A stretch of DNA of 64,000 nt from Welwitschia mirabilis (taxonomy: Eukaryota; Gnetophyta; Gnetopsida; Welwitschiales), in assembly GCA_051453625.1 (NCBI GenBank), contig JBOZIK010000001.1:143965218-144029217 (forward strand), in the 5' to 3' direction. A program made the position numbers and the translations under genes. The notes below the pieces were generated by a model. The model made no database searches. It was given only the letters and a program-made list of their open reading frames with translations, and was not told the DNA's origin. Below, one piece after another: positions 57,600-64,000 of this stretch (position 1 is its first letter; every line of letters begins with the position of its first letter).

Positions 57600-59000
57600 T
57601 TAGTAATTATAATGTTTCACTTTTACCTTATGTGCTCAGTTTTAGAGCACTACATAAAAATGTGAGGTTCATCTTCAATAGTATTTTGATTGCATAGTTG
57701 ATACAACCTTTTTTTTAAGGAAATATTAAGTCATTTTCCTATTTTAACTATCAAATAATGAGATCTCATTCTTACTTAGCTAACTACATGTGAAAAATAT
57801 TAAAGAATAATAACTATTAAATATTTTTTTTCTATTAAGACCTTCAAGTAAGAATGTTTCTTCCCTTTAATGTTCTCCTAAGATTATAAAGAACCTTTTA
57901 TGTCACAATATTACAAAGCTATTCATGATTATAATAGAAAATTTACTCTTGAATATCCCATTTATTGAGTCATAAAACTCCATCATGAAACCATGATTTA
58001 CCTGATGCAATTAACATCATCATTTTTTAGTATTTATCAACTATTATTATAAAAAAATTATGGCTATATGAAATGCACTAAAAGTTAAATTCAAATTTTA
58101 AGGGTGTCATATATACTTTAAGTAGCATAATACCATATTATGTATGTCTCTTTACTTTGAATTTTTCTAACAATAATAACTTCTACATTTATTCTATTTT
58201 TTTAAGCATTTGTTTGCTAAACCAGAACCTAAAATCACACATCCATAATGAACAATTGATTGAATAAGAGGACAAAGAGTTTCTTTTTAATTTCCACTAG
58301 AAAGATAGATTTATTTTTAATTTTTAGTTCCTATAGTGAGACCATATTCCTTATTAAATATGTTACACACCATAATTTTGGCTTTTTATCCATTAACTTT
58401 CATTCATGAATATTAGCAAAAGTTATTAAGAGCACCAAATATTGTTGAAGTCTATATTTTTAGTTTGAATTTGAAATAACATCATCAGCATATATCAAAA
58501 GTATAATGAGGTTATTTATAATTATAATTGCATGTCTATTTGGTAGATTATTCATCCAATCTTCAAATTCATTAATAAACAATCCAAAAAGCATTGTAAA
58601 AAGAGCAAATACTCATTTGATACTAATGAATCTATGCAATATCATTTTTTTAGTTGGATGAATACCTCTTTATAAAATTATCATATTATAGATAATGATG
58701 CTATTGGAGCTTCTTAATTTTATAATCATTTATATAACTTGTTTTAAGTAATAGAATCACATGCCTTATAAAATTCCATAAAGGATATAAAATTTTTCTT
58801 ATGTACATCTTTTTCTTTATCACTAAGATAATTTAGGATATGAGATGGTCTATAATTTAATGATAAAACCTTGCTATGACATTATAAACTTTAGAATAGT
58901 ATTTAAAATCTTAGGAAAAATATTATTGATCATGATTAGCTTATAGTTATTTAGATAACTCTTATCTTCTTTTGTAACTAAGCAGAAATTGCCTTATTAG
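57600..59000 (-). pseudogene. non-LTR retrotransposon relic of a non-L1 clade (reverse transcriptase and C-terminal zinc knuckle)
   Basis: Minus strand, high to low coordinates. Near 58,775-58,720 NFISFMEFYKACDSIT matches the F.DF.KAFDSV block. Near 58,620-58,540 a frame reads FALFTMLFGLFINEFEDWMN then NLPNRHA, the PTLFGLFIDELEEWL block. The catalytic YADD (IYADDVISNSN) lies near 58,470-58,500. Near 58,210-58,260 LIQSIVHYGCVILGSG matches LFDSLV.PVL.YG.EVWG. Near 57,745-57,790 VRMRSHYLIVKIGK matches LR..SHRL.IE.GRW. At about 57,640-57,710 YQLCNQNTIEDEPHIFM, a stop, then CSKTEHIR matches the C..C...VEDE.HFL..C..Y...R knuckle, first Cys lost. The plant L1 clade has none of these forms. Sequence to about 60,300 may be its upstream part, but I could not anchor it. 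Confidence 0.82.
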
Positions 59001-61847
59001 TGCATCATCTTCTTCTTAGCCTAGCTTACACAACTAAATTTTATTTCTTATAAATTACATTACCTATCAAAGATCCACTTCATTTGGACATATCTTTCAT
59101 ATAAGTTATTTGCATAAATTAATCTTCAATGCTAGTATTTGAATATCCTACATTATGTCATCAAATTAAATGAACATTATATACTTGTCATTATGAAAGT
59201 ATTTGATCCCTATACTTTCATGAAATAAAACTTAACAGAATTTTTGAATTTCTTTAGATAAAAGGCATGTTTTATTATCTTTTATTTCTGGAGTAAACTG
59301 TAAAAACTTTTTTGCTATTTCTTGATCATGTTAAGTAAACTAGTTTTCCTCTACTTAGTATATTATTTATTTTTAGTGTGATTTATATTTCTATAAGATT
59401 TGATTACATATGATGATTTTTGTAACTTCAGTAAAATTCTAGTTGTCTTGGATTTCTTATTAAATTATTAGTAATCCTTTGCATTTTTTATTTGAAAAAT
59501 ATAAGTACTACACCAACAAGATTTTTTGTAAGACTTACATTTAGATTATAATTCCTTTTTATTTCCTCATATAAACCTTTCTTTGTTTTTTTATTTTTTG
59601 AAAAAGTGTTATCTCCTAGAATGTCTAATATGCTATGCCTCTATTAATATCACAAAGTAGAAAGGGTAATGATAGGATTTCATTACTTCTTCAAGTACCC
59701 TAAGACATGTAATTTTATTAACATTCTCAAGGCTAAAATTTATAAACTCAATGCTAAAGCAACTTTGAGGTTCTATAAAAGTGAAGGTACTATAGTTTGA
59801 AACTTTAATTATGCCATTCTAAACAAGCAGATCTACTCCTTATCCCCATTTTAATAAATACTTATCTATATGGTTGCATTATTTATCTTTAAAGGATTTA
59901 TACCAGTCTACATTCTTCTTATATTTCCAAGAATCTTGAGGATTCTAGTAACTAATAAGAATTTTTTAAAAATTAACTCTCTAAGAAAAAGTAATAATAT
60001 CCTTACCAAGGGATTGGGAAGAAAAATCTAATAATAAATCTTCTCATTTATATTAATCTACTACTCCTAGGATAATGTAATCAAAGGAAAAAAGAAAAAT
60101 AATTTTTTGCTACATTATTTTTAATCAAAAATATTTACTATATTCATCTTCTTTTTCTATTTTAATTTGATGTCTAAAAGATTTATTAATTAGAATAGTC
60201 AAATCTCTTTTTCCTTTTTTTTAAAAGATGAAAAGAATGAAAAAAATCTAGAATAAACATGCCCAGAGAGCTTCATCTTCTAAGTGTCTATAGTATCAAA
60301 AGTACTCTAAAATGAAATTTTATGAAGTCTAATAACTTTATCTATTATAAAGTTGTCAATATTTAAATATATATAATATAAAGGATAGAATCCCTATTTA
60401 GTTGATTCTTTAATGACTATGATACATTTTGCATTTAAGTATGCAACTTTTCTTTCTTCCCTTGTTTTTTAAACCTTCTTTTATTCCTCTGTTTTCTTTG
60501 CTAGTTTCTTTTAATAAGTTCTTCATTAATTCATAGTTTTTCTCTTTTAAGATTTTCTTGATTTTCCCAATTTTTCTTTCTTTCTTTAGCATCCTTAAAT
60601 GTGATGACAATGTTTTTCTTCCTTATAACTTCTCTTATATATCTCAAGAATGTACTACTTTATGACATGCATTTTCCCAGTTAGGTTTTATATTTTTGTA
60701 TTTTTCCATTTAATCAAATGTTTTTAATTATCATATTTAAAGATAAATTAAGATCCTATAAAATATAATTTAATATTATTTATAAAATTCATTAAATAGA
60801 ATTAATAAAAAAGATAGACTCAAAGCCTAAATAGGTCTCATCTACTACTAGAAGATCTAAATAGGTACTTTTCACAATAATTCTTTTAACTTAAAACTAA
60901 TTATATTAGTTAATTAAATTCTTAGCTTATAATTAAAACTTATTTATTTTTTAAACATTGTAACTCTTTATTTGTAACCATTCGTATTGAACATAGGAAG
61001 TTAACATTATTAAAATTAGAACTAGATACATTGAATTCATCAATAACTCATACTTATCATATTCATCTTGTAAATTTTCTTTTTTATTTATATTTTTCTT
61101 AACTTTAAATTCTTTTAAACATCTTCTAAGAATAATATTCAAATATACATAATCATAACAAACCCAAGGTATGATTATGCAATTTTAAACTTTCATTTTG
61201 TAACTCGCATAATATCATTTTATAACTTGGCTAAAAACTACATAAGTAATTAAAGGAATTTATGATATATATCCTATTGTAGTTTTACTTAGTATAATGT
61301 ATTAAACAAAACAATTTTGTATCATGGAGATTATACATCAGGTTAAGATGAAGCTTCATTAAGGGATTTTTAATAAATACTTATAATATATTAAGAAATT
61401 ATCGAGAATCTTCACCTTGAAAAAATAAGGGTAAGTAAAAATCACTATAAATTATTAAAAATTTAATTATAGATGACTTTGGTTCACAATACTTTTGTAT
61501 CTTATGTTCTTACCTAGTTTACACCATGTGGAGATATGTTGTAAGTGATTAATGAGATTTAAAATTATTGTAATACATACATGATATAGATTTCTTAGCC
61601 AACATAATAGGAGGTAAAACTCTTATAAATGGAATCTCAACTTGTTCTACTTTATGTTTTAAATTATAATAAACATGCCTTTCCTTCACTTCATAAGCTT
61701 GGATTTCACTATAGTCTATAATCTAATTAGTAATAGATGGTACACATAGTGGATGTATTCTTATAAATAATCCCCATCTTTTTAAAGTATCTTAGGATGG
61801 TGAAAAATGATTATTAATATTAGAATGATACTTTTATTATTATATTT
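59001..61847. other. unassigned A+T-rich sequence, possible LINE upstream part
   Basis: Minus-strand frames around 58,900-59,000 (GNFCLVTKEDKSYLNNYKLI) may belong to the start of the reverse transcriptase of the relic at 57,600-59,000. Farther up no endonuclease motif is recognisable. The lysine-rich minus frame at 60,410-60,610 and the one at 60,951-61,142 are low-complexity. Confidence 0.4.
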
Positions 61848-61893
61848 ACACAAACACATAGACACACACACATACACACACACATGCATGCGT

Positions 61894-61933
<40 letters not shown>
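61848..61933. repeat. (CA)n microsatellite
   Basis: Imperfect (CA)n with CATGCATGCG in the middle, then about 18 perfect CA units. Confidence 0.97.
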
Positions 61934-61935
<2 letters not shown>

Positions 61936-63289
61936 TAAAATATTAAGACATGAAAAAAATGCATATGATCCTTCATATAGAAAAGGAAAATATCATTAGT
62001 CGAAAAAAACAATGCATAAGAATCAAATCAAAAGGATAATTCATTTATTCTTTTAAATGGAACTTATAGTTCATATGAAAGATTTTCTATAATTAATAAG
62101 TTTATGAATTAGTCAATATCATCCTGAAGATATCAATGGCATATTAGAATTTGTAAAATAAATTCAATATCCTATGACACAACATAAAATATGAGTACCT
62201 AATTATTCTAATGCATGTTCTAGTTACTTGACGAATTAAATTCATAAATAAATCTCATTAATCAAACATGTAAAGAAATTCCTCTACTCAATTCCTCATC
62301 TTGGTTTAAGTTTAATGGAATGAATAATTACAACCAAAAAGAAAAAGCAAAATATTTACTATAACAATAATATAAAATAGGATAATAAAAGATCAAATGT
62401 AATACTCCATTATGGAACTAATTTTTTTAAGATAAAAAGCGACAAGATAAGAATAGTAAATAAACCTATTTAAAATAATAAAGGTCTAATGACTATTATT
62501 TAATGGAGAGTTGATGAATATTTTTTTAGGAAAGAATGATTTCAATTACCGCATAATCATTTAAGTATAGACCCAGGAAAAACCACCAAGAAGAGGTAGT
62601 GGCCTTATTCCAAAGAATTACCTTTTGCCCAAAGAAGAAGGGGCTGATCGCAGAGCCAAAATGCGATAAGGGATGAAAGGACATAGCAGGACTTCCCTCT
62701 TAAGCAGGCATTTTTTTGGAGGGCCAACATCGAGAGACAACCTGAGATACCAGCTCAAAAATGAGTTCTACTAGAAAGATTAGATCTAAAGAAGGAAGGT
62801 AAGCATCTATAAAGGAATATAGGTTAAGAGGACTGAGTACTATTATACTTTCTATCAAGTAGGATAGAGCTGAAAATAGACGTCATTGCGAGGCCTGTGC
62901 CTTTTATTCCCTAGTTTTGTTGCTAAAAACATAGACTGTGAATCTTTCCTTTTGTACAATGAGACTAAGGAAGGAAAAAAATACATTTGACATAGTAGGA
63001 AATGTCAAGGATTGACTAAGAGCAATCCTTCAAGAGAGCTCTGCTAGCACTAAGAAGAGTGGGGGAAATTAATTGGTGGAGTGTTCAGGCTTGAAGGCAT
63101 GATGGATATTAATATAATTTCATAATTTCCTATTCACTAGAGTGTCTTTTATGATATTATTACCTGTTAATCACATCTAAAGATCAAATTTGACCTTCTT
63201 GAAGTAGGACTGAGCACTAAAGGAAGAATTCCTAAAGATCAGATTATTCCTTTATCTCCAGATGCTATAGATTAATGAGGTAAGGGTTT
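61934..63289. other. unassigned, turning less A+T-rich after about 62,560
   Basis: Up to 62,560 featureless. 62,570-63,290 is richer in G and C, like the stretch after the first LINE, and lies upstream of the LINE ORF2 at 63,290; it probably holds ORF1/endonuclease remnants of that element, but no motif can be anchored. Confidence 0.4.
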
Positions 63290-64000
63290 CTCTTATTATG
63301 TAGGATGCCATCTCTATCTCCAAATGCTTAAATATCTATGATTTCATCTCTAATAAAGAGAAAAAGCAGCAATGTGGAAGATTTCAAATGAAAAAGTCCC
63401 AGGCCCAAATGATTTCTCAGCAGCCTTATCTAAAAAATATTAGATTATTATGGGTCCTCTGGTGATAAAAGTAATCAAGAGTTTTTTCCTGCAATAGATT
63501 ACCTCTAGTGCTAACTAAATTCAACTACATTAATCCTCATTCCAAATGAGATTAATGCCCTTTGTGCTTCCAAGTTTAGTCTTATAGCTTGTTGCAATGT
63601 CATCTATAAATGCATTTCTAATATTATTATGGCACATTTAAAAGAGGTTATCTCCTTCTTAGTAGGCCAACAAAAAATATGAAGCCTTCTTAAATGGGAG
63701 AAGAATTTCACGCAATGTCCTTCTTGCCCAAGAAATTTTTTAAAACTATGGTAGAAGGCATATTAATCCTAGGTACACTATTAAAGTGGACCTTTCGAAA
63801 GCATATGATTTCATAAAATGGGATTTCTCTAGCAGTTGCTTGTCCATTTGGGATTTCCACTCTAATTTGTGTAATGGATCATGTCATGCATAAGTACTGC
63901 AAGCTACTTCATCCTCATTAATGAAGAGTTGGGTGGATACTTTAAAGGTAAGAGGGGCATAAGATAAGGAGACCCCATGTCTCCATACTTATTTACCTTA
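63290..64000 (+). pseudogene. L1-like LINE ORF2 relic (reverse transcriptase start), 3' end cut by window
   Basis: Plus strand. Near 63,360-63,450 AAMWKISNEKVPGPNDFSAA then LSKKY, a stop, IIMGPLVIKVIKSFF matches the AIFSIP..KAPGPDGF.A.FFK..W.IVG.DV..A...FF block that opens plant L1 reverse transcriptases. Near 63,592-63,670 CNVIYKCISNIIMAHLKEVI then SFLVGQQ matches CNVIYK.ISKILANRLK.VLP.LVS..Q. At about 63,783-63,825 VDLSKAYDFIKWDF matches the catalytic-domain KAYDSVSWDFL. Just before the end GYFKGKRGIR, a stop, GDPMSPYLFTL matches GYFKG.RGLRQGDPLSPYLF, CAG/CAA turned to TAA. The YADD lies beyond the window. It is a different copy from the LINE at 1-1,640, which starts later in the domain. 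Confidence 0.94.

Noticed and set aside
1-64000. tRNA or rRNA genes
   Set aside because: None seen on either strand; the tRNA-like matches are primer-binding sites of retroelements.

Overview
This window looks like nuclear DNA from a seed plant. It is very A+T-rich (about 70% by eye) and I find no intact host gene in it. It is a retrotransposon graveyard. Every recognisable coding stretch belongs to a decayed retroelement of a plant-type lineage (L1-like LINE, Ty1/copia, Athila-like Ty3/gypsy), apart from one short J-domain relic. Stop codons sit mainly where CAA, CAG, CGA or TGG once stood, and several LTR ends read TA instead of CA. This is the signature of long-term cytosine methylation and deamination. 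Extreme A+T content plus old decayed elements would fit a very A+T-rich gymnosperm (Welwitschia comes to mind), but that is only a guess.

Layout. 1-1,640: L1-like LINE ORF2 relic (+), cut by the window edge. About 1,700-3,230: a less A+T-rich stretch with a DnaJ J-domain relic. 5,798-15,214: copia-A (-), flanked by the 5-bp duplication CTTAG; its upstream LTR was later split by a 2.7-kb solo-LTR-like insertion (12,288-15,013) flanked by TTCAT. About 16,690-20,841: copia-B (+), with a polypurine tract and 3' LTR but no 5' LTR that I can find. 21,554-41,190: gypsy-A (-), Athila-like, flanked by AAGTG, with copia-C (24,275-29,792, -) nested inside it and flanked by ACATC. 43,574-54,996: gypsy-B (-), same family as gypsy-A, with a solo LTR of the copia-C family (45,179-46,569) nested inside it and flanked by GAATT. 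55,460-56,551: microsatellites. 57,600-59,000: a non-LTR retrotransposon relic (-) of a clade unlike the two edge LINEs. 63,290-64,000: a second L1-like LINE ORF2 relic (+), running off the window.

The nesting gives relative ages: gypsy-A before copia-C, gypsy-B before the solo LTR, copia-A before the 2.7-kb insertion. Four N gaps (593, 10, 100 and 100 bases) all lie inside repeats. Two of them are flanked by duplicated sequence, so the assembly there is doubtful. The most notable items are the five element boundaries resolved to the base by target-site duplications, a 1.5-kb segment of unknown coding potential present in gypsy-A but absent from gypsy-B, the unusual LINE clade at 57.6-59 kb, and the J-domain relic. 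None of the short open frames in the window should be read as an expressed gene. Boundaries of decayed domains are approximate (tens of bases); LTR and duplication boundaries are given to the base.
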